From contig CM049322.1 of the NCBI GenBank assembly GCA_026874595.1, positions 32,692,340 to 32,756,339 of the forward strand: a stretch of 64,000 nt of DNA. The letters are read 5' to 3'. The stretch is from Sipunculus nudus. Its lineage: Eukaryota; Annelida; Sipuncula; Golfingiida; Sipunculidae. Positions within the stretch are counted from its first letter, which is position 1, and the number at the start of each line of letters is the position of its first letter. A program made the position numbers and the translations under genes. This document shows positions 1 to 13,142 of this stretch, piece by piece. The notes below the pieces were generated by a model, which saw only the letters and a program-made list of their open reading frames with translations, made no database searches and was not told the origin of the DNA.

Positions 1-277
1 ATGTTGTATAACAGGACTGAATACAGCTACGCCAACACTTAAAAAAGTCAGATTTAATATTATTCTCGCCTCATTTATACACTGATTTGAACTCCTTTCT
101 TAAACTCAACTTTTCTTTATTTTAATTACCAAGTTTATTTATTCCCTTTCTTGTTGCGTAGAATCTTGTTTCGTGAAAATCCAACCGTAATTTGCAAATA
201 CAAACCTCTAAATTACAACCATAAACAACCATGGGATGTGATATATACGGTGGTCGCATGTTCGAGGCGGTCGTCTA

Positions 278-1024
278 AAGCCGCGGTCACACTAAATCGT
301 ACGACTGTTTAATCGTGCGATTGAGCCACGATCAGGAAGTCGCACGACCAGTCTCCACAAAGTTGTCCTGATTCTGAAATGGACGCGAGTACTTGATACT
401 GGTGGTAGGTAATCGTACGACTGGTGGCCCACTCGGTTGCACGATGAACCAGAACTAGTGACGATCAGTCGCAAGATCAGTCGTCCGATAAGTCGTTGCG
501 ATTGATATTGATTAGCCAACAAACATAAACTCGAGTCTACAGGGTTGCATCAGCTGATCCATACTGACAATTGGAGGTAAATACGGTTGAATGAGCTTAG
601 CCCTGGATCCCAATAATTTTATAACGTTTTCCGAGCTGACAGCGCGACCAGTCGTGATCGTACAATTTGGGAGAGATCTTGGCAAGTCGCAATTCTGATC
701 ACAAGGTCGTACGACCAGTGGTGCCACCAATCACAAGGTGGCACGAGCAGTGGCACGACCAATCGTGCAACAAGTTGTCGCACGATGATGCACGACTGGT
801 CGTGCGATGACCTAAGACTGGTGGTACAACCTTCTTGCGAGCTCCTACGACCCCAACATTTTTTAACATGTCCAAAAACCATATGTGACCGATTTTTCGC
901 CGAGTGATCAGCTACGACCTCCGCGATCGGTCGTATGTCCTTGTCACGATTGTCCGGCGATTCCTCAAATTTTCAGTCGTGTACAGGTCGTAACCTTGTC
1001 ATATCTCTAGTGTGACCGTGGCTT
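278..1024. mobile_element. MITE-like element with inverted ends and a CGTACGAC-rich interior
   Basis: The left end reads AAGCCGCGGTCACACTA and the right end is its near-perfect inverse, TAGTGTGACCGTGGCTT, giving terminal inverted repeats of about 17 bp around a 0.75-kb body. The body is dense in variants of TCGTACGAC and CGACCAGTCGT on both strands. No transposase-like reading frame is present. A clear target-site duplication was not found; the flanks share only a TA-like dinucleotide. Probably a non-autonomous DNA transposon; superfamily not assigned. Confidence 0.6.
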
Positions 1025-1300
1025 ACAGCGGCGTTTATCGGGCGCGCAGTATGCGGATTGAGGCAGCAGAACGTGGTATACGCGTTGGCTTTTATCGGGC
1101 GGGCTGTAAAACATTGCTTTATACATCAACCCGGACGATTTACCATTTACTTCTGTGGGCTATGCTGACATAATTAAGGTCACGTTTAAGCCTGATCAGG
1201 TGCTATACCGCTCGCGGTATGCGGATCCAATTCTCCCCTGAGAATTCCATATTACCGCGTGTCTCATGCCGCATATCGCCCGGAAAACGCAGCTTAAGCG
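1025..1300. repeat. Possible short inverted-repeat element abutting the previous one
   Basis: GCGTTTATCGGGCGCGCAG followed by TATGCGG near 1030-1056 is imperfectly inverted at about 1269-1290 (CCGCATATCGCCCGG then AAAACGC). A further CGCGGTATGCGGATCC copy lies at about 1212-1228. The sequence is CpG-richer than its surroundings. Read as a second small non-autonomous element; a chance cluster of degenerate palindromes is possible. Confidence 0.35.
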
Positions 1301-2730
1301 GGGTCTTATATAAAGACTAAAAAGGAGTAGAAACCGTGAACAATTGGTCGTTTATATTGGGTGAGTCACTGAAGAGTGTCGTTGAAAAGAGGTGGCTGTC
1401 AAGCGTGGTTTTACTGTTATTGTGTTATGAGGTAGATATGTGTTATTCAACTATAGGTAACTGTACGCCGGAAACCCGTCTTTATTTTGACGACTGCATT
1501 CCAAGCTTTATAAAATCAATCTTTTGCAAAAATGATTTTTCATAGATCATACATTTCACCGTATAGACGTAAAGAAAAAAACTTATTTCCATCAATTTGG
1601 GAAAGAGGTGTATTTTTTCGATAACAACTAGCTCCATTCATGCCAGACACAAACCACATAGCTGCATTTGAATTAACAAAAGTTAAGAAAATATGCAAAT
1701 AAATGGCAACATAATCGAACTTAAAGACATTCGTATGCAACTGCATCGGGACATGCGAACAATTCCAGAAAAGAATATAGCTGTGCAGATACACTCAATC
1801 ATAAATGCTACATCTATTTTTCAAAATATTGACGTTACTGTGAGCAGAGAAGCAGATACGAAAGCGGATACAAAGGCGAAAGGGTTGGTTCTGGCTTAGT
1901 GACTACCCTCTTAACACAGCGCTTTACCTATAACCCTATTACCTATATCGTAAGCGCTGTTTGTTTTGACTTCGTACCCTAGATCGCTACACCAGAGGGG
2001 AGCACTGTATTTTGGTCAAATCAGATGAAACCCCGTGCTGGAAGACAAAACGGTTTACCACCCAAGCGAGGAATACACGGAGCTAATATTGTTCATTTCG
2101 TTTTGAGTGACAGCTCAACGGCCCGGCAACCGTTTGAACAGGCCACAGGCTCAAAGAGAATGGCCCCTCACGTGGTTTTCACAGGACCTTGTGTACATAG
2201 GATGCCCGGCCGGTGAGCTGTAATTCAAACGAAATGAAACAACATAGGTTCCGTGCACACCTTGCTTGCTGGGTTCAGTTTTGCTGGCTAACGGATACAT
2301 GGATACGCAAACATTTTCGTAATGTCATAATCGAATCGGTAGATGATGCGTGAACGTAGAGGGGGCAATTTTTTTACTAAGAGTAACCACTTGAGTGCAC
2401 TTGAAGCGCATTTGAGCGCAGCCATGATGCCTGTAGAGTGTTTTTTAACTGGCATTGGTTGGCTGCCAGACTACGACCCACCACATAGTGTCTAAATGTA
2501 TCATAAACGTTCAAACCAGGCAGCGGGAAAATCAGTAGCTTCTTTAGAAGCGCAAGATTTCCCCTGCCTCAGGAGCATACGTTGTGGCTGAATCCCACTC
2601 TGTTAGTGTCACTGTGTTTCTGCGTTAAGGATATACTTGATCATACTCAACCAGCAGGTGAGTCAGAGGGAGAAGTTAAATAGTACGATCACCGTTTTAA
2701 CTATACGTTTATCTATTTGTGTGGCATCAG
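1301..2730. other. Upstream region of AprA-like copy 1; no exon identified
   Basis: This stretch should hold the promoter, 5'UTR and signal-peptide exon of copy 1, because the first recognised exon starts mid-protein in phase 0. All + strand ATGs here were read, and none is followed by a convincing hydrophobic leader and a phase-0 donor. A hydrophobic run (WLSSVVLLLLCYEVDM) occurs at about 1393-1440 but has no in-frame upstream ATG before a stop. The missing exon may lie before position 1, or the run may be part of a non-standard leader. Confidence 0.4.
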
Positions 2731-5700
2731 AACACCAGGACTCCTTTGGATGATTACGTCAACCGTCCTGATGACACGTACAAGTGGGAGTACCTGGCCG
2801 AGTACGACAACGAGGGCTGTACCGTGTACGTCGTCAACATGACGTCACAGACATGGAAAGACGGTGGGCAGCTGTCTTGCATTTTATATACGTGTATTAA
2901 TAATTCCTCTTTTGTACTGCATTTTTGTGAAACCGGGAAGCATGCCACATAGAATAACTAATGTTTATAGGATTTATTTGAAAATACGCATGATAAGGAT
3001 TCGAAAAGCCTACATTGTCCTTGGGCCTACGTTAGCTAGAGTATGTATTCTAACTTGACCATGGTTAGCCGCCTGGAGCGACGAAACGTCTTGCACCGTT
3101 AACGAACGACTGTTTCGTCGCCTCCTCATATATATATAGATAAGTGGTGTTTAACCACGATACGATCGTATTTACCGGAAAAGGCAGTTTTATCATCAGT
3201 TTTACGGATGGGGTGACATTAAAAATTTTTCATCATGACAAAAGTATCTTCTTTTCAATACAGTGCAACATATTGGCAACTGTAAGTGCATTTTACTTTG
3301 GTTATTGTGTATTTTGGTCTAAGACGCCACGGGTCGTACTGCTCATAACCTTAATGACAGAAGCAGTAAGAATGTATTCGTATCGGCGACAATGCTTTGT
3401 GTACTGGTCCCGTTTTATAATAGTTGTAGACATATTAAAACTGAGAGTTTATGTAGTTAGCTTATCATAACTGAATTTTGTCTTTAAAAAATGAGATACC
3501 CGAGATACGGATGGGTTTTCCCCTTTTTGTAGACCCGGATCATACTGAGCTTAGAATCCCACCCAAGTGCATATATTGGATGATAACTGAAATGTACCCA
3601 CAGATATATTAAACATTTTAGTCACCTTTGGTGGCTAGACGATGGTTGGCATGGCTAGCGCAACAAGACACTCCATTGAAAGTTTACGGAACGGATCATT
3701 TGACAGATCTTTCCAAAAACCTTTGCGCACATATTCCTTGTGTCGCATGAATCACTATAAATTATCATTAGTACCGATGTTTAGACTCCATTGGGACCAA
3801 AATTACTGCTGAATGATCAGTAGATTTTATCAGAGATTTTACTTCTCCGCTGGGCTCTTCGGTTGTACAACATAAATTGAACTCCGGGTGCATAAAGGAT
3901 GAAAACACTTTCACTGACAAACATTTGTACGCGATATATTGATGCAGCTTGATACATAACTTATTTTATATACGAATAATGAAATGACTTTTTATTCCAC
4001 AACAAGTGCTTGAATTGAATGCCAATGCTCCATGCCGATCCGTAGGGTAAACTATCACCCTATCACCCTGAATTGGTCTGTAGCGATATCCATGTCACCG
4101 ATGGACAAGCGGTCCATATACTATAGCTATCCCTATTAAGGCCCAATCTGCTTTATGTTGTTTAAACTTTTATTCTAGTCAGTATGTAAATTGACGTCAT
4201 AAAAGCTATATGTTCAAACTTAAGCTTCACAATTCTATAAACAGTGGGTCAGTATAATGATATATAACGCGAGCTGCTTTTTAACAAAATGACAGTAAGC
4301 TAGCAGGTATCCTACACGGTATGAGTACGACATATACTTTTGTTTCAGACACAGTATCTACCCAGCCAGTCTGGTGGCATCACATTGCCATCTCCATTCC
4401 GAAGGTCTTCCGGTTCAAGGACGCCGGCTTCGTGTACATCGGGGGAGGAAGTATGAATAACGAGTGAGTGTTTCGTCTGACAGCAGACACACCAACATGT
4501 ACACATTTTCTAGCAAGAGGGGATGGTTAGTATAATCGTTCCTCCTGTTATTCAAAGAATAATATTTATTTAGAGAAAATGAAATATATTAATAATCAGA
4601 ATTATAGACTATGGTCCCATTTCTGAGTTAACTATGGAATATGATATTTCTAAACCTGGTTTTGAATTAACCTATATTGGAAACATAACAAATTCAGTTG
4701 GTCGGAACAGAAAAGCTGCCGGACGCCCATCAAAATGCTCAAGATTACATTGTTTATCTGCTTTTAACACAAGTAAAATACATAAAGTAAGGCCAAAAAA
4801 ATTAAACGGTATGGTTCTCAGGCATCGCTTGCGTCAATTTTAACCAACCCCCCTCCCCCCCCCCCCCCCCGGCATAAATTTTTTTTTTTTATTTTCATCT
4901 TTCAAGAAGATAAAATAATACAATTATGTTAAGATTTCCTTTGTTATGTAGTGCTTCTACCTGTTTAGCAGAATAATCTGTTATTTTCATGCTTTTCCCT
5001 GATCATATGACATGTTTATCAAAACATACAAAAATGTAAAAAATCAAATATCGTCCGCCCGCGCTGATTTCTGAAAAAAAGTGCCTGAGAACCAAACCTT
5101 TTTATTTTTTTGGCCTGAACTCCCCGCCTTTCTTCTACAGGCCACCAAATCTGGAGAATGACATTTTCGTGAACGCTACCTGTGATTTGGCCGAGGACCT
5201 TGGAGTGGCTGTAGCCTACCTTAAACATATCCCCAACCAGCCATTTGAATTCAAGGTATACATAATATATAATCTTGAAAAATTCATTAGTTTCTTGGTT
5301 TTGAGATTTTCTTTTTCTGGAATAGTGGCATAAAGAACCACACTTACATAGCAGCATTTGCATATATAAAAACATGCATTTAATTAAATAAGGTTTCTTA
5401 ACTGCTAAAACTGTAGCAGATATATGTTTCACATTTGTTAAACATTAATTATAGTAATGAATTAATGCTAAATACAAACATAAGCAGTATGTTTTCAACT
5501 TCAAAGTATGTTTAGAAATGAATATTTCCTAAATCCATTTTCATGGTTCAGTAATCTCGCACATCTTCTACAGGCCGATTTAGAAAGTTTCTCTTACTGC
5601 AGACTTCATAGACTTTACTTTAACAGTGCATATAATAATTAGCATGTTTTATGTCATATGTTTCCGTTTAAGGACGACGGAAAAAGACGGTCTGAGGACT

Positions 5701-8700
5701 CAATCATTGCTAAAACATGGCGTATGTACCTTGAAAATACAAACGACCCAGAAATCCTACTGCGCATGCCTATGACGAAGGTAGGCATACTCTTCCGGAC
5801 ACAAGGTCCTTTATAATAATTATTAATACATTTTGAACATTGCCCCAAAATTAATTCGGATGTGTAGTTAAAAATAAAAAGACTGAAAATACAACATTCG
5901 TGGTACATATATAGTATTTCTTGTTATTAGTTATTATCAATAACATAGTATCATTAATTTACTATAAGATAATATCAGGTAAATTATAGAATTGCGTTAT
6001 GTATATTCATTCGCATATTAAATACTCATAACATATATACTGTTGATAGCTTATTATTGGTACACATATTACGGAAATGATGCGTAACGTTAAGTTCATT
6101 TAGTATTTATTGTTTTTCAATTCTTATTCCTCATGCAGTGTTGAATATTAAGATGCACAAATTTATATATTTTTCAACCCCGTGCAGGGGCGTCAATACA
6201 GGTGGGCCAGAGTATATATATTCTCCTCATTTTGGCATGGAGGATGGTAAATGTAAACATTCTCCCTGCTATTCAAGTATTAAGATCTATACACTTTAAA
6301 TTTAAATTAGGTACATGTATATACATAATGTAATATAATTATAATGAGAGACTTTCGTTACATTTATACCTTTCTGCTTGACTATATAAGTATGGTGAGT
6401 TCATGATGCATATTACTACATCACGTTTGCATTTCTGTAGGCTGTCATCAAAGCCATGGATACTGTGAACGCTGTTGCTAAGGACAAGGTGCCGGATTCT
6501 GACGTCAACAGGTTCATGATTGCCGGAGCTTCAAAGGTAAGTCTTTGTGTGAGATGTATAACACATTTAATTTCTTTTGCAAGTGGATATAAAGAATGAA
6601 TTGTCATTTCTGCATATTTTACCGTTTTGAAGAATTCATTATCATTGACTAATTTACATAATTTTGGTGCAACGGAATGGAAGTGAAAATAATTATTTAA
6701 TATGTTGTAAAGATCATACAAAAATAAAATAAATAATTACATTAGAACCTGTCTAAAAGACCACCTGTACAATAAGATCACCTGTATATATTAAGACCAC
6801 TTTTGGCCAGTGTAATGGGTGGTCTGATTACACAGGTTTTACTGTACATGGTTTATGTAATTTATGAAATTGTTCAACCTGCACTATCTTAGTATTGTGT
6901 GTGAATATGCGTGCTTCTTTGTTTATATACCTATATCAATATTTTATAGCGCGGCTGGACGGCGTGGACGACTGCTGCCACAGACAGACGAGTGATCGCT
7001 GTGGCTCCGATTGTTCTTGACGTTCTCAACATGGTGCCAGTACGTCAGTCATTTTGTTAACCACTTCTATCCTATGAAATACTGCGGTTGGCTTCATATC
7101 GGGATGTTAATTTCGCGCTTCTCGATTTAACTTTGTTTCGCGAGGGTTCCATTTTCCTGATTTCACCGAAAAGTAACATACATGGAGAATACTCATATGC
7201 AGTAGAGCGTCGTTTATACGAAAAGGTCGGGAATGGGGTTTTGTCCATAAAGACGATTTCTCGGATAAACAGTCTTCGGATAAACGACGCTCCACTGTAT
7301 TTATTTGATATGCTCAAAAATTCTAATTAATTTGAACCCGTTACTGGTTGCTAAAAATTGTGTACCATTAAAAAAAGTTTGTTTCAAAAATTATTAGAAT
7401 TTCATATGAAAATTCATGTAAACCTCATAAATACATATACCATTAGATACAGCACTGCGTTGGCTTTAAAATTACAAATACATTATGTTGTCTTATATGC
7501 GTTTAAAACAACATTTGGATGGATTTTAAATTTAGTTTTTTTATGGGGACCCGGCTTATTCACCAATTCTAAAAACGAAGAGGTGGTGTATTGAGTGCTG
7601 TAGTAAACTTGCCTATCGTTACACCCTGTAATAAAATTAAATACAAAATATCTGTTATTTGTATGGAACCAGATTTGTATAATTTAAAATATACAATAAT
7701 CCATGTGAAGTTCCGAATATAACTTTCTTTGGACTGGTTAAATTAATGGCGAGGAAAATATCCAAAGTCTGCAATATATTTCTGTTACCTTAAAAACTGA
7801 TACTTTTGTGTAAATTCCGAAAAGAAGGAACGTTTTCAGTATTAATCCAGATTTTGCGTATAGAATATAACTGAAAATGTTGGAAAGCCCAAAGCTAATT
7901 TTCTTTAAAAAATAAACTTCATAAAATGAAATGGCCATTACTTCCACTTAAAAAAAAGTAATATGTAAAAAAGCGCATTTTATAATTTTCCAAACCTTGA
8001 TAGTAAATAATATAATGCATATGTAATAATAAATCAAGTATTCCCATTCCTGAAAAAAAAAGAAAATTAAGTTAAACTGTCATCCAGGTTACAGAATTTT
8101 CTTTAGTAATCTGTAATTCAATTTAAAATAAATTTCCTTAATGTAGTGTTACCTTGAATTTTCTTGAAACTCACGGTTGTATTTTAAGTCTGTACTGTGA
8201 TTTCAGAACCTTCAGCACCACTTCCGGGCGTACGGGGGCTGGTCGTTCGCTTTTGGAGATTACTACAATGAGAACATCACACAGTACCTGACGGACCCCA
8301 GAACACAGCAGATGGCGGACATCATCGACCCTTACGGTAATACCGTATTTCCTTGATCAGCCGCCGAGCCTTAAATAGTTGCCTGCCATGTTTAGTAGTC
8401 TGGTCAAAACAAGTCTTAGAAAAATCAACGCCAGCCTTTAATTGATGCCAGTCTCATTCAGGAGCCGGTTTCCAGAGTAGTTTCCATGTTTGTCGCCAGA
8501 TATCTCTTCTCGTCACTTAAATGTGGGCACTTACGAGTCAAATTGACCGGGGGAGATTGTTGTATGAATTGCACCTTTTGGAAATATCGTATAAATTTCT
8601 GCTTTTGCAAATATTTTCCTGATGATTAAAGCCGATAACCAATCATAGCACACGTGCTACAGATACAATGTCATCATCGCTAAGTTTACCATTCGTAAAC

Positions 8701-9710
8701 GCGCTATCACCGCTGTCACTCCAAAGCGCGCCCCTTGCTTTCATTTTTGAAGAGCTTTTTTCTCGTTTAGCTTTCGATTAAAGATGAAATTCCTGGTGTT
8801 CTGTTAACAAAGATATCAATGCCTACGTCAAAATGACATTCATTAGATTTACAGTAAGACTGTTTAAGTTTGTCCATTAAATAATGTGATATTGAAATGT
8901 ATGCAAATCATCTGGAAGACTAAATACGCTGATGTTGTACTATTTGGGAATGTTACACAGGATGTTTTCACCAAAAGAGTATAAGTTGTACATTGAGGGT
9001 TTTACCGAAGTAGGTTTACAGTAACTGTACTACAGTTAGCTGTGTTCACATATATGCAAGAAAACTCGATTGCGTGGTTTTAGCTTAATTTAAACATTTA
9101 AAGTATCCAAGGTATGTAACGAATACCGGATTAATTTGTCGGTCTTGTCCATTGTCATGGTTTTTAATTACTATTCTTTTTACATTCATCTTTAAAATCA
9201 AATTTCCTCATCTATGTTACCTATTTGTAGCCTATAATGTATAAGCATCTGTCTCTGTTCCTTACCTCAGTAGTATTTGTTATGTTTTACTCTATAAGAA
9301 AGAATGGTTTTGGGTAGATTCAAAAAGGTTCTTCACTGTGGACTGCTGCTAAGTGGGGAAACCTTTGAGGTACCAACTGGACCTCCCGAGGGTTCTTTTA
9401 TGGAACCTTACAGGTCCAATCTTGAACCTTTCACAGGTTCTGAGATGATTACTTCAAGGTTCTTCTCGGTGGACGAAGTGGGGAACCTTGACAAAGTTTT
9501 TTGTGGAACCCTTGGCAGAGGGGTCATTATAGACCCTTCAACGAAGGTTTATTTAAAAGAAAGTCTGGGATGTCATATATCCTGTATATATGATAAATCC
9601 TTCCAGATGAAATGAATTCACGGTTGTAAAGAAAATAATTTTTATATTCATTGGTAAAGATCAATTGGTAAGAACTGTACAACAGCGAAAAAGCATTAAC
9701 ACGCTAAATA

Positions 9711-9775
<65 letters not shown>

Positions 9776-11001
9776 ACTAATATTTTGGCATTTGTTATAC
9801 AGAGTATTGAACATTTCTGAGCCGTTTCCTTGAAATTAATACTTTGATAACTTAATATGGATTATTTCCAGCTTACTTACAGTAATATTTGCTATATTTA
9901 TTTAATATTTTCAGCTTACAAGGAGCGTCTGACTATGCCCAAGGTCATTATCAGCGCCTGCGGTGACGAGTTTTTCCTGCCGGACGATTCTCATTATTTC
10001 TTTGACGACATGCAGGGCCCAACGTATATGATGTAAGAATCGAGTTATCTGTAACACAAAAGTATATACGGAAATACGTGTTTATACATGATACACAAAA
10101 GTGATGTAATGAACACAGTCCATGAGAAAGGTATAACAAACATTTAACAAGGGATACTATGCTCAAACCATACATGAAGAAATTTTCATCCAGTGATCAT
10201 AATAATAATGCGGACATTACCATTATAAAACATCTTCCGATGACAGGACATATAATTTACAATCAAGAATTAGAGTGTATATTCAGGAAATAGCCCAGCA
10301 TTATCAGTCAGTGATTTCTTCTAGCGTTTACATCTATTTTTTTCTATATGATACAGGTTGCTAGAAAATACTCATCACGGCGTGACCTTGTCTGAAGCCA
10401 GGGTGTACGACGCTATTGTTGGATTCTACAAATCTGTATTAACGGTGGGTTTAACTGTGCTCCTTCATATGTGGTCTGTTATTTATTTTTTAGATAAACA
10501 TTGACAAAGCTGTAATATTCCAGGAACGTAAATTAGTTCGCACATACTATATTTGGAAGTAAAACAACACGATATCAAAGAAAATAATGAGTTTTTGCGC
10601 TCGCAGACGTACGGAAGCGTATTGCTGCCACCTAGTAAAAGAAAAATAAATTATTTATCTCGTACGTACGACATAGTATCTCGTACGTACGACATAGTAT
10701 CTCGTACGTACGACATACTATCTCGTACGTACGACATAGTATCTCGTACGTACGACATACTATCTCGTACGTACGACTTGTTATCTCGTACGTACGACAT
10801 ATTATCTCGTACGTACGACATACTATCTCGTACGTACGACATAATATCTCGTACGTACGACATAATATCTCGTACGTACGACATACTATCTCGTACGTAC
10901 GACATAATAAATCTTACGTGTGTGTGTGTGTGTGTGTGTATGTTAGATAATGTATGTTCTCCACCTCCTTGCAAACAGTTTGAACACCGTTGAAACGAAC
11001 G

Positions 11002-11062
<61 letters not shown>

Positions 11063-12376
11063 CTTTATTTATTTATATACACTATATATTTAAATGCTAT
11101 TCGATTATATCATTTTTCTGTGTCTGGGTTTCTGAAATATTTTAAGGAAGCGAAATGTATCAAGTCGTTGCCTGCAGGTCATATACAGAACTTTCATTTT
11201 TAGATAGGTGATTAATTCTGTTGGTAGCGTATGATGTTAAAAAGGATGAGCCTGTCATAGTATTAATAAAAAAATATTTCCTTTGCCAAATTGAAAACAA
11301 GAGGACAGCTACCAAATAGCCTAATTTTTAGTGTTTGAGTATTGTGCAGTTTTCTAATATTCATTATTGATCTAAAAATTAGATTTATGATATAACGCAC
11401 GGTGTAGTGGATCGTTAAAAATATTTAATGTATATACAACCATTTATATAATATGTGGGTAGCGGAACAGTCCACAACCCATTTTATGCGGTACATATAA
11501 TTTAATTTTTTATTTTAATAAAATAAAAAAAATATTATAGACTTTAGCTCATAGACATTTGATTAATCTGTGAAAGAAGAATACAAAATATAATACATTT
11601 CTTTTTGTTAATATGTCAGGCTGAAGTGGTGGTAAAGCCTGCACCTCAGATCGGTTTGATTTGCGGATAAGTATAAAATCTTATATGTGGTACATGTACG
11701 TGTAACTTGTCCTACTACTGTAGACACCATGAAGTTAAACTTATGGGATCAAGCACTCCGTTTCATAATTAATATAGGAATCATTAACCTCTCCTTATTG
11801 GCATCTCTGTATTACAGACACCTCTATAAGTGACACTTATGGTTCATATTCATTTGCAATAATATGTGTATTGTCTCACGTTATTAACTCATTTTGGGTG
11901 AAAACGAAAGTTGTCCAGCAAATCCATGCCGACACACGAGCTTAGTAACTCCTGGTTTTATACGTTGTCATGGTTCTGTCTGTGAGTTAACACAGTCCTC
12001 GTGTGTCTGTTTACAATTACAAGACCGCTTGACTAGCGGCAACATCTTAGTTGAGCACACGCGAAAATTATAAAAAAGAGAACAAACATGAAAAAAAGAA
12101 ACACCGGGAGAAGCTAGAAAACCTTGATTTGTGAAGTTGGGTTGTACATCCAACAAGTGGCGTGATCGCTGTTTGTTTTTCATCATCCATCGCACCCGTG
12201 GCAAGCCTTTTTCTACTTGCGTAACGGATTTAGCAAACGGTTTTAGAACGAAATATTGAAAGATACCGTAATATTTAAGGAGACTACACTGTATTTCATA
12301 TAAACGTAATATACCTGGTATGTGAAAGGTAAATAGGTTCACTCTTCACGGATTTTAATCTCCACTACAATCCTCT

Positions 12377-12409
<33 letters not shown>

Positions 12410-12410
12410 A

Positions 12411-12492
<82 letters not shown>

Positions 12493-13075
12493 TGTATGTA
12501 TTTGTGTGTGTGTGTGAAAAGACTGAAAACCTCGGGAGATATTGCCAGCGCTGTGTTAGAATGGTCGAGCTGGTGGATACTATTAATGTCATTAGTAATA
12601 CGTATAATGTCTATCAGTTCTTGTTCTTGTTTGACAAGATAAAAATATCCCACATGTGCAAGGAACACAGCTATGTTGTTGTCACTTGCGAGGGACTCCT
12701 ATGCTTATATAGCAAATTGAATATGGAAATAGAATTTAGAAATGGAACCATGCACAAGTGCCAATGTTCATCTGTTTCAAATGTGATGAAACAACTGTCC
12801 TTGGTCTGATAGTAACATCAAACATGAATACCTCTAGAAATAAAAACACTTTTATTAAAACACACATATATGTATATAGCCTTATTTTTAGCAATAGTCT
12901 GATTTATATACAATATGTATTGGTAGTATGGCAATTAATCTGTTTAACCAATGATTGTTCGCTACCTTTATAATCGATTAAATTCGTTACATATTTGTGT
13001 TCTTGTATATTTCCAACGGGATTAGATTCTTTACATGTACACGCATAATCGTTTTTAATCGATTATGTATGTATG

Positions 13076-13142
<67 letters not shown>

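Noticed and set aside
1336-1545. Hydrophobic open frame as the signal-peptide exon of AprA-like copy 1
   Set aside because: The frame has no ATG before its hydrophobic run and the possible donor after it is weak; kept only as a note for the missing leader exon.
7072-7330. Overlapping open frames on both strands around 7.1-7.3 kb
   Set aside because: They span a short MITE whose inverted ends keep frames open on both strands; they lie in an intron and resemble no protein.
9304-9615. 103-codon open frame
   Set aside because: It coincides with the AAGGTTC/GAACCTT-rich repeat segment within an intron and shows no family similarity.
10553-10993. 146-codon open frame with SRTYDI(V/L) repeats, and its minus-strand partner at 10651-10974
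   Set aside because: It is produced by the 21-bp array, whose period is a multiple of three and free of stops in several frames. The same happens in the inverted array at 14318-14584. No start context, splice support or non-repeat domain.
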